33,021 nucleotides of DNA from the NCBI GenBank assembly GCA_017885605.1, contig JAFNFT010000096.1, positions 1-33,021 of the forward strand. The letters are read 5' to 3'. This document shows, one piece after another, positions 1-8,916 of the stretch (its first letter is position 1; each line of letters begins with the position of its first letter). The notes under the pieces were generated by a model, which made no database searches, was not told the origin of the DNA, and was given only the letters and a program-made list of their open reading frames with translations. This stretch comes from Methanobacteriota archaeon. GTDB taxonomy: Archaea; Thermoplasmatota; E2; DHVEG-1. The position numbers and the translations under genes are program-made.

Positions 1-1
1 T

Positions 2-157
2 TATCTATTTCGGGATGAAGCCACCCGACTTGTTACTAACATCTTTCTCTATGGCCTGTCACCCGATTATGAGACAGAACCCCATGCTTTGATTTTATTT
101 TATACACATGACCCAAAAACAAGATTAATATTAATAGAAGTAATTTGCTTTTCTTAA
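2..157 (+). CDS. 3' end of an unrecognised gene entering from the left
   Basis: Frame 2 is open from the window edge to a TAA at 155-157, giving 51 residues. The translation reads like protein (for example RDEATRLVTN and YETEPHALIL), with mixed charged and hydrophobic residues and no low-complexity bias. The start lies outside the window. Its last 27 bases overlap the end of the convergent restriction-modification gene. I recognise no family, and the fragment could be a decayed gene or chance. Confidence 0.35.
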   Translation, partial: YLFRDEATRLVTNIFLYGLSPDYETEPHALILFYTHDPKTRLILIEVICFS

Positions 158-3100
158 ACAAGAGTTTTTAATCTTTTCTTGCGTCTTAACATCATCAGAA
201 AGATTTTTTGTTTCTTTATTAATTTTTGACTTCCAATTACGTAAATCTTCTTTAAAATCTCGTAGAACTTGATTGACATCCTTTGGAATAGGAATTTGTG
301 TCATTCCTCTTGCTGCACAATGATAGACATATTCAGCTGTTTCCATATTTTCAAATGAATATTTTTTATCATCTATGGATACAATTGGGATGCCAGCATA
401 ATTCATTTTGTAATCAATATTTTTACCGATGACGATATTAATCTTTTCTTTGATTTCTTCCTTAATAATATAATCATTTGGAAAATCTTTCATTGTGTTT
501 TCCTGTAATATCTCATCTGCAATTTGATTTAAATCTGAACCATTTTTAGTTGATTTGTTTTTCAAACTGGATGCTTTTTTTTGTCGTTCATTAATAATAT
601 TTACTACAGCAGGGTACCATTTATTCAAGAATTTATCTGGATTTTTATATCCGATAGCCGTGAGCAATATTCGATCAAGTTCTAGCCGATCCTTTTTTAC
701 TGCATTTAATGTAAATGGTTGTTTCATATCCCATATTTCATCAAAAATATTTCCTATCTTACGATCTTCCAATTTCTTCATTATTACTTTTAATTTTTTA
801 TAATATGGGCGTATTAATTTTAAATCTGGTATTGGTAATAGATCAGTTTCATATACCATGAAGCCTGCTGCTCCACCACCGTAATTTCTTCCAAACATAT
901 CTGGATATAAATAGGTCAAGGAGGAATTTAAGAAAGAATAAACACCGATTATATCATTTTTATAAGCTAGTTTTAATTTTCCAAGATATAACTGGTGATC
1001 TAACAAGAAATTGCTTTTTGGATATAGAAATGTGGAATAGAAATACATTGTTAAAACAATATCTGGATAGATAACTGGAGTTAATTTCCACCAAGGATTC
1101 CTACTTTTACATGTTAATCTATTACTGTAAGGTTCATCAGGCGGATTCTTTTCTCCATATTCGATATATTTTAAAGCAAACTTATTTATTTTTTTTCTAT
1201 TATGTTCTTTAATCAATACTACTTTCTTCTTTGTATTCTTAAAAAAATTCAAAATACCATTACTTGTGAACTCTTTAGGAGATTTCACAACATTTTGGAG
1301 ATATTTATTTTCTAAAAGATGAACAACATTGTTCCCATCCTTAATTATGCGGATTTTTTTTAATTCACCTTTTCTTAGGCCATATTTTTGTTTTAATATT
1401 TCGGGAGGGATGCTGTCTGTAATGTCTGCTACGTAGAAAAATTCGTTCGCTCCAGTGGTAAAACCTCTCTGTATGTCCATTACTTCTTTTAATGGTTTCA
1501 TATTTTTTGTGAGTTGAAATAGTTCATCTGGGGCTTTTAGATATGAATAAAATTTTGATTTAATAACATCATTAAAATCAATATTTCCTTGTCGTATAAT
1601 TCTTTTAATATCGACTTCATCTGTACTCATTTCATCTAAAATTTGTTTTTTAATTTTTATTGCTGCTTTTATATCTGGTACAAGATCATCAATTTTTGTA
1701 TTGATTCTTATGAATTTTATTTTATTATCGTCTCTATCTTGTTTTTTTGAACACCGTTCTAAAATCATTATGCTTGTGTTAACCAGTGCGTCTTCAAACC
1801 ATCGTTCCACTGAACTGTCGATAACAACTTTTATTTTGAAATAATTATTAAGGAATTTTTTAAAATCAATACCATATTCAACATTCATCCAAGTATCAGA
1901 TGTTAAGAATCCGATTCTTGATCCTTCTTTTAAAAAAGGCAATATATAGTACCAAAAATAAACATGAAAATCGGAAGTAGATGATGGTAAACCAGTGTCA
2001 TAAAATCCATTAGTTTCCAGCATTTTTTTAACTTTATCTATCTGTTTTTCCTTGTTTTCTATCTGCTCTTGTCTAATATAAGGAAGATTTGATACTACTG
2101 CATCAAGTGGTTTGAAAATAATTTGTTTCTTTTCTCCATTCAATGTTTCGACGATGGCAGATCCCGAATCTGAGTAAAACGTCCTATATCTCGGAACCAT
2201 CTCGTTTGTCTTGATGTCAAAGAAATTTTTTCTAACGATTTTAGGGTAGATTTTAGGGTCAATGAAAAGAAGCTTTGCAGACATTGCCATCATTGCTAAA
2301 TGGACTGGATAGGGTGCTATATCAATACCAAAAATTTCTTCCATAAATTTTTGGCGTATTTCTTGATTATCTTCCTTTGCAAGCATCAATTTATAATCAA
2401 AAGCCTCTGATCCAAAGGTCATAGTCCCACAAGCGGGGTCCATTACTCTATCATCTTTATGCTCTATTGTTAATACATTAATCAAATCAACAATTGGTAT
2501 TGGTGTATAATATTGACCTAAAGCATGTCTTTGTTCTCGAGAGATTAACCTGTCGTAGATATTCCCTAATGCAGATTGGGGCATTTTATCAATTTTGTAT
2601 TGATTAAGATAATTTACTAATGCTTTTATTAGTGTAGATAATTTATTATCTGCAAATAATATTTCATCAGCTTCATGAATTTCAAAAATCGGTTCAAAAT
2701 CTCCCGAGATTCTTTGTGCTTCTTCAAATGCACCTTGAATTAATCCTTTTATCATTTTTGCTGTTACGAGATTTTCAGGGATTGTGACATCAGGTAATTC
2801 ATTGAAAGATCTCTGCATTATATTATAAAAAACAATTTTATTTGCTAATTTATATGCCGTATATCTTACGAGTCGTTTTTTGTGATCATCTTCAAAATTT
2901 TTAACCGGTTCATATTCTTGTTCCATCCACCATTTTTTTAATAATATATTTTTTACATATTTATAGGCGGCTTCAACAATGACATCGAGATGGGAATTTA
3001 AACCAAGAACAAATCCTTCGCCAATAGGTTTGTAAGATACATCGATTTTCTTTTCTTGGAGATTATCTATATAAAGAATAACATCAATTATCATTTTTTT

Positions 3101-3499
3101 TAATAATTGTTTTGTAGTCTCAGATTCAAAATCCTCCTCTCTTTTGATTTTTTTTTCTATAAATATTCTGTGAATCTCTCTGTTAATTAACGGTATTGTA
3201 CAATCTCTATTATCCCAAATTACTGTTTCATTAAAATTAGATGTAATAAAATATCGCGATCCAACTGCTGTTGCTTTTTTAAAAGCATCATCTACTAACT
3301 TGATATTTCGTGGACTAAATCCTTCAACTATAGTAGGTCGCTTATACTCTCCTGTAAATAAAATTTTTTTATTTTTTTTAACGACCAAATCATCCAATTT
3401 ATGACTCTCAGATAATTCTACGTCTGCTGAGTAGTTGTTACCATACTCATTAACGAATCCAGATATTCTCGATACAATAGTCTCTTCTCTGAGTTTCAT
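131..3499 (-). CDS. Type IIG-like restriction-modification enzyme (Eco57I-type N6-adenine methylase with N-terminal nuclease)
   Basis: This 1122-residue protein has the size and order of single-chain type IIG enzymes, which methylate adenine and cut DNA. An N-terminal PD-(D/E)XK-like site is suggested by DD at 36-37 followed by EYK at 51-53. A helical linker runs to about residue 310. The methylase core has GQYYTP (328-333), the SAM-binding motif DPACGT (354-359) and a catalytic NLPY (471-474), a variant of NPPY. The C-terminal half, about 680-1000, should hold target recognition. The gene is very AT-rich. It begins the accessory region, is divergent from the 3632 gene, and has no separate methylase or specificity gene nearby. 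The family call is strong; nuclease activity is inferred from motifs. Confidence 0.85.
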   Translation of the reverse strand: MKLREETIVSRISGFVNEYGNNYSADVELSESHKLDDLVVKKNKKILFTGEYKRPTIVEGFSPRNIKLVDDAFKKATAVGSRYFITSNFNETVIWDNRDCTIPLINREIHRIFIEKKIKREEDFESETTKQLLKKMIIDVILYIDNLQEKKIDVSYKPIGEGFVLGLNSHLDVIVEAAYKYVKNILLKKWWMEQEYEPVKNFEDDHKKRLVRYTAYKLANKIVFYNIMQRSFNELPDVTIPENLVTAKMIKGLIQGAFEEAQRISGDFEPIFEIHEADEILFADNKLSTLIKALVNYLNQYKIDKMPQSALGNIYDRLISREQRHALGQYYTPIPIVDLINVLTIEHKDDRVMDPACGTMTFGSEAFDYKLMLAKEDNQEIRQKFMEEIFGIDIAPYPVHLAMMAMSAKLLFIDPKIYPKIVRKNFFDIKTNEMVPRYRTFYSDSGSAIVETLNGEKKQIIFKPLDAVVSNLPYIRQEQIENKEKQIDKVKKMLETNGFYDTGLPSSTSDFHVYFWYYILPFLKEGSRIGFLTSDTWMNVEYGIDFKKFLNNYFKIKVVIDSSVERWFEDALVNTSIMILERCSKKQDRDDNKIKFIRINTKIDDLVPDIKAAIKIKKQILDEMSTDEVDIKRIIRQGNIDFNDVIKSKFYSYLKAPDELFQLTKNMKPLKEVMDIQRGFTTGANEFFYVADITDSIPPEILKQKYGLRKGELKKIRIIKDGNNVVHLLENKYLQNVVKSPKEFTSNGILNFFKNTKKKVVLIKEHNRKKINKFALKYIEYGEKNPPDEPYSNRLTCKSRNPWWKLTPVIYPDIVLTMYFYSTFLYPKSNFLLDHQLYLGKLKLAYKNDIIGVYSFLNSSLTYLYPDMFGRNYGGGAAGFMVYETDLLPIPDLKLIRPYYKKLKVIMKKLEDRKIGNIFDEIWDMKQPFTLNAVKKDRLELDRILLTAIGYKNPDKFLNKWYPAVVNIINERQKKASSLKNKSTKNGSDLNQIADEILQENTMKDFPNDYIIKEEIKEKINIVIGKNIDYKMNYAGIPIVSIDDKKYSFENMETAEYVYHCAARGMTQIPIPKDVNQVLRDFKEDLRNWKSKINKETKNLSDDVKTQEKIKNSCLRKANYFY

Positions 3500-3593
3500 T
3501 TATCCTGTTCCCCAAAGCGTCGATTAACAGCTTCTTATAATATCAGAATCTAAATATGTTATATATGGATTTTCTTTAATCCGTCATCGTCTC

Positions 3594-3604
3594 ATTATTT
3601 ATAG
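3594..3604 (+). promoter_or_regulatory. TATA box for the 3632 gene
   Basis: ATTATTTATAG is centred about 33 bases before the ATG at 3632, so transcription would start a few bases before the start codon. The 132-base divergent gap also holds TATA-like sequence for the leftward restriction-modification gene (TTCTTATAAT at 3532-3541, read on the minus strand). Confidence 0.45.
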
Positions 3605-3631
3605 ATGAAATTCGTTTAGAGAATAGAGAGA

Positions 3632-4276
3632 ATGAATATTAAATTAATATCATTGAGAGGTAGGCATTTTAAAGTATATAATCCAGACAATCGAATGGTT
3701 TTGGAACATCCGAGCGTTACTGAAGAAGTAGATGTGTGTTTCAATGCATCAGTTAAGGACGGAGACCCATATTTAATAATTGAAGTTACATCTTTTATTG
3801 AAACTAAAATGCGTGTGCCAGGTCAGCATCCTAGAGCGGATCTTTATATTCTGGCTGAACATGGAAAAAGAATTTCAGAATCAATAGAAAGACCTATAGA
3901 TATTCAACCTTTAAATGAAATTAAACAATCTGAAATTAATGTTTCATTTGGTAATCCAATTGCTAGATTTGGACGGCAATCAGTCCCAAAAGTAGAATGC
4001 CTCTATAAATATACATTTCAATTAATGGAAGCTCCATTCTCAAATGGTTTATTGAAATACGGAAGTGGGAAAGGAGCACTTGATTTAGAAAGACCGGGGG
4101 AAGATCAAACAAAATGGAAAAATGAAGGAGGTTCAATTCAACTTCATTTCTCTTTTTTTCATCCAATATATACGGCTAGACAAGCCCCATCTAAAAATAT
4201 GACATTTTATGCATATATACCATGGAAGCACGCCAAAAGAATAGGAGAAATTTGTAAAAACTTGCCAGATATATAA
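3632..4276 (+). CDS. Unrecognised 214-residue protein beside the restriction-modification gene
   Basis: I do not recognise this family. The protein is soluble, rich in beta-strand-like segments, and lacks a signal peptide, membrane segments and cysteine clusters. Conserved-looking stretches are VPGQHPRADLY near residue 62 and FYAYIPWKHAKR near the C terminus. ATG at 3632 has no strong ribosome site, but a TATA box lies about 33 bases upstream, consistent with a very short leader. The divergent restriction-modification gene suggests an accessory or defence role, by position only. Base composition is AT-rich like its neighbours. Confidence 0.7.
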   Translation: MNIKLISLRGRHFKVYNPDNRMVLEHPSVTEEVDVCFNASVKDGDPYLIIEVTSFIETKMRVPGQHPRADLYILAEHGKRISESIERPIDIQPLNEIKQSEINVSFGNPIARFGRQSVPKVECLYKYTFQLMEAPFSNGLLKYGSGKGALDLERPGEDQTKWKNEGGSIQLHFSFFHPIYTARQAPSKNMTFYAYIPWKHAKRIGEICKNLPDI

Positions 4277-4301
4277 ATAAAATTTCCTTTAATTTATGGA
4301 G

Positions 4302-4312
4302 AAATATTTATT
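4302..4312 (+). promoter_or_regulatory. TATA box for structured RNA copy A
   Basis: AAATATTTATT lies about 30 bases before the first base of the closing stem of RNA copy A at 4338, close to archaeal TATA-to-start spacing. Copy B has a TATA-like element at nearly the same distance. Confidence 0.45.
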
Positions 4313-4337
4313 TAGTAATTAAAGATAATGATTCTTC

Positions 4338-4442
4338 GGGAAGTCAAAAAGAGATAGATCAACGAGGTCTTTTGGTCTTTATCTTCCCAGACTATGCGTT
4401 CCATTGTTTGTATCTATCTTTTCCTCCCAGACAAAGACTCCC
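4338..4442 (+). ncRNA. Candidate structured RNA, copy A of a repeated family
   Basis: This 105-base element begins with GGGAAGTC (4338-4345) and ends with GACTCCC (4436-4442), which pair with one bulged A. An inner stem pairs AGATAGAT (4352-4359) with ATCTATCT (4412-4419) perfectly. The motif TCCCAGAC occurs twice, once in the central loop (4385-4392) and once on the 3' side between the stems (4425-4432). Copy B at 16762-16861 has the same layout. No reading frame explains the conservation, and a TATA-like box precedes it. It could instead be a small mobile element with inverted ends, though I see no target-site duplication. Confidence 0.5.
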
Positions 4443-4476
4443 TTTAATCATTCTTGTTCGGATGCTTTGTAATCAT

Positions 4477-5445
4477 TTACTTTAGTATTTTTTTTTCAAT
4501 TAAATCCTTATATATTTTACAATCATTAGGATCGGAACACCCACTACATTCATCAAAACAATCTTGTAATTTCACTAATGCACAAGGATGTAACTTTCCA
4601 CCAGACTTTATTTTTCCGCATTTACTACAAACCACAGAAAATGTTCTATCGAATCCCTCACACATTCCCTGATAGGAACATCCATCACAGAGAACAATTT
4701 CCTGTATTAGTTTTCCATCCTCTTGTTCAATGTTATTCCATTCTTCAAGAACAGAATCTGTTAAATAACCGTATTCTTGGCAGCCATATATCGGGATATA
4801 ACATAAATCATCCGATTCACAATTATCGCACGAATTTCTCTTTGCAAATAAATATTCTGTAAGGGCTTTTGATAAATTATAATGAAGTGTTAACCGCAAA
4901 ATATCATTTAAAAATTCTTCCATATAATGGAAATCAATCAAATGAACATTTCTTTCAACAGCATAACTTAAACTTCCATCGAATCCTTTATCGGAAACAA
5001 GGATAGGAATTGCAAAATCTATATTATAATTTTTAATAGATAAATCAGCATACTTTTCCATTTTGTCTATCTTTTCTTTCCATTTATCCTCATCTTTATA
5101 ATCATGTATTGTCGCATCAAAAATTAACCGAGTAACAATCCCCCTTGATTCTTGAATTAAACCATCAAACAAATCACTGATAGCACCATCATTAAATATT
5201 TTTTTCCAGTTTTTCTTTAATGTTACACTTGGAAAATATAATTCTTTCACGTCTCTAGGTATATCCCACACAACATCTGGTCGAAGAAATCCACTATCTT
5301 GCTTTTTTAAGTATGGTGTATAATCTAAAAGAACTGTTTTAACATTTTTTTCCTTTTGATATTTTTTAATTCTTCTGTATACTTGAACTTGAAATCGTGC
5401 ATAATCTTTATTTTTTGGTAATATAGCATCAATCAAAGTAATCAC
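4477..5445 (-). CDS. Cysteine-rich protein with an Mrr-like nuclease-fold segment
   Basis: This 322-residue protein has two parts. In the first 200 residues, the stretch IPILVSDKGF followed by a helix and VHLIDF resembles the end of Mrr-like PD-(D/E)XK domains. I cannot find a convincing E-x-K, so activity is uncertain. The C-terminal 120 residues carry many cysteines in pairs (CDNC, CDGC, CSKC, then CSGC), suggesting several metal-binding knuckles. The start is a GTG at 5443-5445 with a TATA-like sequence about 27 bases upstream, so it may be leaderless. It sits among defence-like genes, and its end faces RNA copy A. The nuclease idea is tentative. Confidence 0.7.
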   Translation of the reverse strand: MITLIDAILPKNKDYARFQVQVYRRIKKYQKEKNVKTVLLDYTPYLKKQDSGFLRPDVVWDIPRDVKELYFPSVTLKKNWKKIFNDGAISDLFDGLIQESRGIVTRLIFDATIHDYKDEDKWKEKIDKMEKYADLSIKNYNIDFAIPILVSDKGFDGSLSYAVERNVHLIDFHYMEEFLNDILRLTLHYNLSKALTEYLFAKRNSCDNCESDDLCYIPIYGCQEYGYLTDSVLEEWNNIEQEDGKLIQEIVLCDGCSYQGMCEGFDRTFSVVCSKCGKIKSGGKLHPCALVKLQDCFDECSGCSDPNDCKIYKDLIEKKILK

Positions 5446-5472
5446 AAATGAACAAAAACATAAAACTAATAT

Positions 5473-5598
5473 TTAAAATATGTTTGAACTTGTTTTTCTG
5501 AATATAACACGACGATCAACTAGATCTTCTGCAATAGCAACAGCATTGGGGCCAAATCTGTCAAAAATTATATGAAGATTTTTACAGACCGAGATATA
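5473..5598 (-). pseudogene. Possible C-terminal remnant of a gene
   Basis: On the minus strand an open stretch ends at a TAA (5473-5475) and encodes FDRFGPNAVAIAEDLVDRRV near its end. It reads like protein and is richer in G and C than its surroundings, but no start codon or ribosome site fits. It may be a fragment left by a rearrangement. I do not recognise the parent family. Confidence 0.2.
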
Positions 5599-5641
5599 AA
5601 GATATAGATTAAGCTTATATCTATACTACATATTCTATTTT

Positions 5642-5857
5642 TTGATTGATATGCCATTTAGATTGATACGCTCAACAGGAATGTTAGATAAGTTGCCAAA
5701 AAATCAGAGAAATAAAACGATTTTAAGTTGGATAATATTGTTAAGTGCATTTTTTGCAGGACTATATGTGATATTATCTGGAGCATATCCCGATTCCACA
5801 CAAAAATGGGCATTTGGTATAATTGGGGCAATTATAGGTTATGTCATCGGAAATTAA
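5642..5857 (+). CDS. Small membrane protein, two predicted membrane segments
   Basis: The product is 71 residues: a short basic N-terminal part (KLPKNQRNK), then a membrane segment from ILSWIILLSA, a short loop, and a second from WAFGIIGAIIGYVIG to the end. The frame opens with TTG at 5642; an in-frame ATG at 5651 (MPFRLIRS) is the more conventional start. A TATA-like AGCTTATATCT lies about 27-35 bases upstream, so translation may be leaderless. The function is unknown. It is isolated between the leftward cysteine-rich gene and the small gene at 6001. Confidence 0.55.
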   Translation: MIDMPFRLIRSTGMLDKLPKNQRNKTILSWIILLSAFFAGLYVILSGAYPDSTQKWAFGIIGAIIGYVIGN

Positions 5858-6000
5858 CATATATACTTCAGGAAACTTATTAATTTCATAAAATTATATT
5901 ATCAGAACATTTAAATATCCTTTAATATAATGTAGATATTACCGATTATAATAATTCAAGAAAACAAAAAGTTTGAAATGGTACACAATAGGTATGAAAA

Positions 6001-6177
6001 ATGTTGGGAATAAACGTTAAAAAAGGAGGAAGATACAGGCCTCTTTCTTCTAACGACATAAAATCTGGTCTTAAACAGGCATCGAAATTGGAGATAGAAT
6101 TTGCCGAATTTGATAAACAAATAGATAAAGCCTTAGAAGTAAGTAATAAGACATTACAAAGAACTATAACAATTTGA
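6001..6177 (+). CDS. 58-residue protein directly before the C39-like peptidase
   Basis: This short frame runs from ATG at 6001 to TGA at 6175-6177. It begins MLGINVKKGGRYRPL, then forms a charged, probably helical stretch (SNDIKSGLKQASKLEIEF, and onward to about residue 52). It is soluble with no cysteines. It ends 19 bases before the 526-residue peptidase-like gene and is on the same strand, so the two may be co-transcribed. A small partner or inhibitor of the peptidase is a guess from position. I do not recognise the sequence. Confidence 0.5.
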   Translation: MLGINVKKGGRYRPLSSNDIKSGLKQASKLEIEFAEFDKQIDKALEVSNKTLQRTITI

Positions 6178-6196
6178 TTCTCCTCTGTTTATTATT

Positions 6197-7777
6197 ATGA
6201 CGGATGACGAATGTAATCCTGAGTTAGGTGAAGCCTTCAATATAAATTCTTTTACCGAAGAGAATCTAAAAACGTCTCTTAACAATCCCTTTTTGTTACA
6301 AAGAAAATTTGATAAGAGATTCCCTGAATATTCGCAACATTTCCAGTACTTATATTCTTATCTATCCGATATGAAATGCAAGACCATTCTCCAAGAAAAT
6401 AATTATATTGATAGAGATTATTTGGTTGATTTTGCACATTATTATGTGCGCTGTTTCACTCCATATGGAAGATTAACCAAAAGAATCCATTTTTTTTCAA
6501 AAGAGTTCGATAAACAATTATTTTTATCGGCACTTAATGGGTCAAAGAAGAATATTAATATTATAAAAAAAAATTATATCGGTTTTATTGTGGCCAAACC
6601 CCTGCCTGAGGCGATTATTGGACGTACTCTGTTAGGAACATACGAAAATGGATGTGTACCAACAACAAATAACGCAAAACGTTTTTTTACTTGTGTCTAC
6701 AAACAAAAAATCAATTTATTTGGAATTGATATGGAAATCGAAAGCCTCGAGTATCAAGAACAAGATGCTGTGACTGCGGCGTGTGCTACAAGCGCATTAT
6801 GGTCTGCATTTCACCAAACTGATAAAATCTTTAAAGGAACATGGGCACCAACACCAGTAGAAATTACGGAATCCGCAAACAAATTTTGGCAATTATCAAG
6901 ACCTATACCGAGTAGTGGGTTGACAGTTATGCAAATGTGCCAAGCAATACACGAAGTCGGACTTGAAGCATATGTGCATAGTATCGAAGATCAAAAAGAT
7001 CCCTATATGCATCCTCTAATAAGTTTAATATATGCATATCTCAAAATGGGCGTACCTGTAATATTACATGCTGAAATTAACGGAGATGATCATGCAGTAA
7101 CTTTAAATGGGTATTGTTTGGAAGAAAAACAGCACATACCAAGAGAAGTAAAACGAAATTATCCTTACATTCCACTTGTTGGACGAAGAATTAGTAAATT
7201 TTATGCGCATGATGATCAAATCGGTCCTTTTTGTAAATTAGAAATTGTACAAAAAATTTTAGACCCATATAAAATTGAAAAATATTTACATTCGTATAAA
7301 AAAATATTGACATACGAACCCATTTCGATTATTGTCCCTCTTTATACAAAAATAAGAGTAGTTTTCCTAGACGTATTCAGATGGGTAAAAAAATTTCATG
7401 ATTTTCTAAAAGCATTCAATAGGATTATAGAAACAAACATTGAATGGAATATTTATCTCTGTGAATTAAATACTTTTAGAAATCAAGTTCTCTCAGGAAG
7501 ATTATATAAACAAGATCGTTCAAGACTTTTAAGAAAAAGTTTACCACATTATATATGGAGAATAGAACTTAATACGTTGGATGGAAATAAAATTCTTGAA
7601 ATCATTGCAGATGCAACTGATATGAAGCGCTCTTTCTTTTTTAAGGATATGGTTTATTTTAATTCCCAATTTAAAACTGACATACACAATCTATTAAATG
7701 ACCGTCAGGTTAGAACTGGATATGAACATGTTCTTACTGAAAAATTGTTTAATTTTCTTTTTGAAACCTCACAATAA
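6197..7777 (+). CDS. C39-like (papain-fold) cysteine peptidase-like protein, cytoplasmic
   Basis: The 526-residue protein carries papain-fold signatures: an oxyanion-type QEQD at 187-190, a likely catalytic Cys196 in VTAACATSALWSA, and a likely catalytic His299 in DDHAVTLNGY. The third catalytic residue is unclear. The first 125 residues look like a separate helical domain, then IGFIVAKPLP and IIGRTLLGTY lead into the peptidase domain. The C-terminal 200 residues are alpha/beta of unknown type. It has no signal peptide or transporter partner, so it is unlikely to process exported leader peptides. Position among restriction and nuclease genes suggests a defence role, by inference. The start ATG at 6197 follows the 58-residue gene by 19 bases. 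Confidence 0.65.
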   Translation: MTDDECNPELGEAFNINSFTEENLKTSLNNPFLLQRKFDKRFPEYSQHFQYLYSYLSDMKCKTILQENNYIDRDYLVDFAHYYVRCFTPYGRLTKRIHFFSKEFDKQLFLSALNGSKKNINIIKKNYIGFIVAKPLPEAIIGRTLLGTYENGCVPTTNNAKRFFTCVYKQKINLFGIDMEIESLEYQEQDAVTAACATSALWSAFHQTDKIFKGTWAPTPVEITESANKFWQLSRPIPSSGLTVMQMCQAIHEVGLEAYVHSIEDQKDPYMHPLISLIYAYLKMGVPVILHAEINGDDHAVTLNGYCLEEKQHIPREVKRNYPYIPLVGRRISKFYAHDDQIGPFCKLEIVQKILDPYKIEKYLHSYKKILTYEPISIIVPLYTKIRVVFLDVFRWVKKFHDFLKAFNRIIETNIEWNIYLCELNTFRNQVLSGRLYKQDRSRLLRKSLPHYIWRIELNTLDGNKILEIIADATDMKRSFFFKDMVYFNSQFKTDIHNLLNDRQVRTGYEHVLTEKLFNFLFETSQ

Positions 7778-7896
7778 TCCATGCAAAAATCACTTAATGT
7801 TTCAGGACAGAAATTCTACCTCTTAGGTAAAATACATCCCGCGTCGACCATACATTTTCGATAGATATTTATACAATGAACTTTGGTTTTTCAATC

Positions 7897-7950
7897 ATGG
7901 TTGGAAGAAAACTCACTGAGAAAGACATCAACGAGATTCATAACTATTAA
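7897..7950 (+). pseudogene. Truncated third copy of the double-HTH regulator
   Basis: ATG at 7897 opens MVGRKLTEKDINEIHNY and stops at a TAA after 17 residues. The first 14 codons match the start of the 12287 gene (MVRRKLTEKDIKEI) at 12 of 14 positions. The upstream TTTTTCAATCATGGTT is shared with the 10192 gene, and a TATA box (ATTTATACAA, from 7867) is in place. The rest of the gene is absent, so this is a promoter plus amino-terminal remnant of the family. Confidence 0.7.
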
Positions 7951-7977
7951 AAACAAGTGAAAATACTTTAATAATTA

Positions 7978-8442
7978 TTAATCTAATAATTTGTTTTCAT
8001 TTAATTTATCCCAAGCTTTTTTTATTTCATTTTTTGAAAATTTAGGTTTTCTTCGGTGCAGAGCATCAATAGTTTCATCCATATCGAAATTACAATTTTT
8101 TCTAATGTAAAGTATAGATGCAAATAATTCTATCTCATCAATATTTGGCTTGGTAATTTTAAAAAAATCTATCGCAGTTTTAAATATTTTTTCATTTTCC
8201 TCTGATTTAAACTCAATTAATTCTAAATTACTTGTATCATTTATCTTATAAAGATTAGTTGCTAAATCTGATGAATATGGACCATACACATACCATTTAA
8301 ATTTATATCCAAGATCTAAGCCAAATCCTTTTTGAAGGATATAACAAATTTTTTGAGCAAATAATCTGTCCTCAAAATTATTAGAATCAAATTCTTTAAT
8401 ACGTTTTAACAGTCCGAAAATTGCCTCACTCTTATTGCTCAT
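7978..8442 (-). CDS. YwgA/Panacea (DUF4065)-like protein
   Basis: This 154-residue soluble protein has the pattern of YwgA- and Panacea-type proteins: an N-terminal helix, then RLFAQKICYILQ, then LGYKFKWYVYGPYSSDLA (residues about 42-60). The family is known from SocA-like antitoxins and from mobile elements. The C-terminal half is helical and charged. ATG at 8442 lies about 25 bases downstream of a minus-strand TATA (near 8464-8472), so translation is probably leaderless. No matching toxin is obvious next to it. It is convergent with the regulator remnant at 7897. The family call is moderate. Confidence 0.6.
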   Translation of the reverse strand: MSNKSEAIFGLLKRIKEFDSNNFEDRLFAQKICYILQKGFGLDLGYKFKWYVYGPYSSDLATNLYKINDTSNLELIEFKSEENEKIFKTAIDFFKITKPNIDEIELFASILYIRKNCNFDMDETIDALHRRKPKFSKNEIKKAWDKLNENKLLD

Positions 8443-8563
8443 ATATCTTGATAAACCTAAGTTATTTATAAGAATTTCGATAATCTTATAAAGAATTATT
8501 CTATTAAATAATGAAAAATTCTTTTTTAGAATATTTTTATTACGAAAAGCGGAATGTAAAATT

Positions 8564-8575
8564 GGTTTATAAACC
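8564..8575. promoter_or_regulatory. Palindromic TATA element GGTTTATAAACC
   Basis: A perfect 12-base palindrome is centred on TTATAA in the 231-base gap between the 7978 and 8674 genes. Being symmetric, it could act as a TATA box in either direction or bind a regulator. The rightward run begins about 100 bases downstream with its own GAGG site. Confidence 0.35.
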
Positions 8576-8673
8576 TTTGTTTTTCAAAATTTTATAGATA
8601 TAAACATTTTTAACATAAAGCTTAAATATCATTTGCATTCTATTACTATTGAGGTGAAAGAAAGAGGTTTAAT

Positions 8674-8916
8674 ATGGAGGATTATGAATTATTAATTTTT
8701 TGGCTTATTATGTCTCTATCTGTTGTTATTGCTTTATATAACTGGATAAGTACAAAACGGTTTAAAGAATTTAATAGATTATTATTTGAATTTTCTGAAG
8801 GTCAAGAATATTATTTTGATAAACTAAATACTAAAATTATAAAACTTGGAAATGAAGTTTTAAAGTTAAAAAAACAATTAGAAGAATCGATAAATCAAAG
8901 GGAGAAAAAAAAATGA
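8674..8916 (+). CDS. Small membrane-anchored coiled-coil protein
   Basis: The 80-residue product has one N-terminal membrane segment (LLIFWLIMSLSVVIALYNWI), then a charged helix from about residue 27 to the end with coiled-coil character (NTKIIKLGNEVLKLKKQLEE). The start is supported by GAGG about 8 bases before the ATG. Its stop overlaps the next start by four bases (ATGA), so it is probably translationally coupled to the 8913 gene. It is the first gene of a four-gene run that includes an HNH nuclease. The family is unknown. Confidence 0.65.
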   Translation: MEDYELLIFWLIMSLSVVIALYNWISTKRFKEFNRLLFEFSEGQEYYFDKLNTKIIKLGNEVLKLKKQLEESINQREKKK

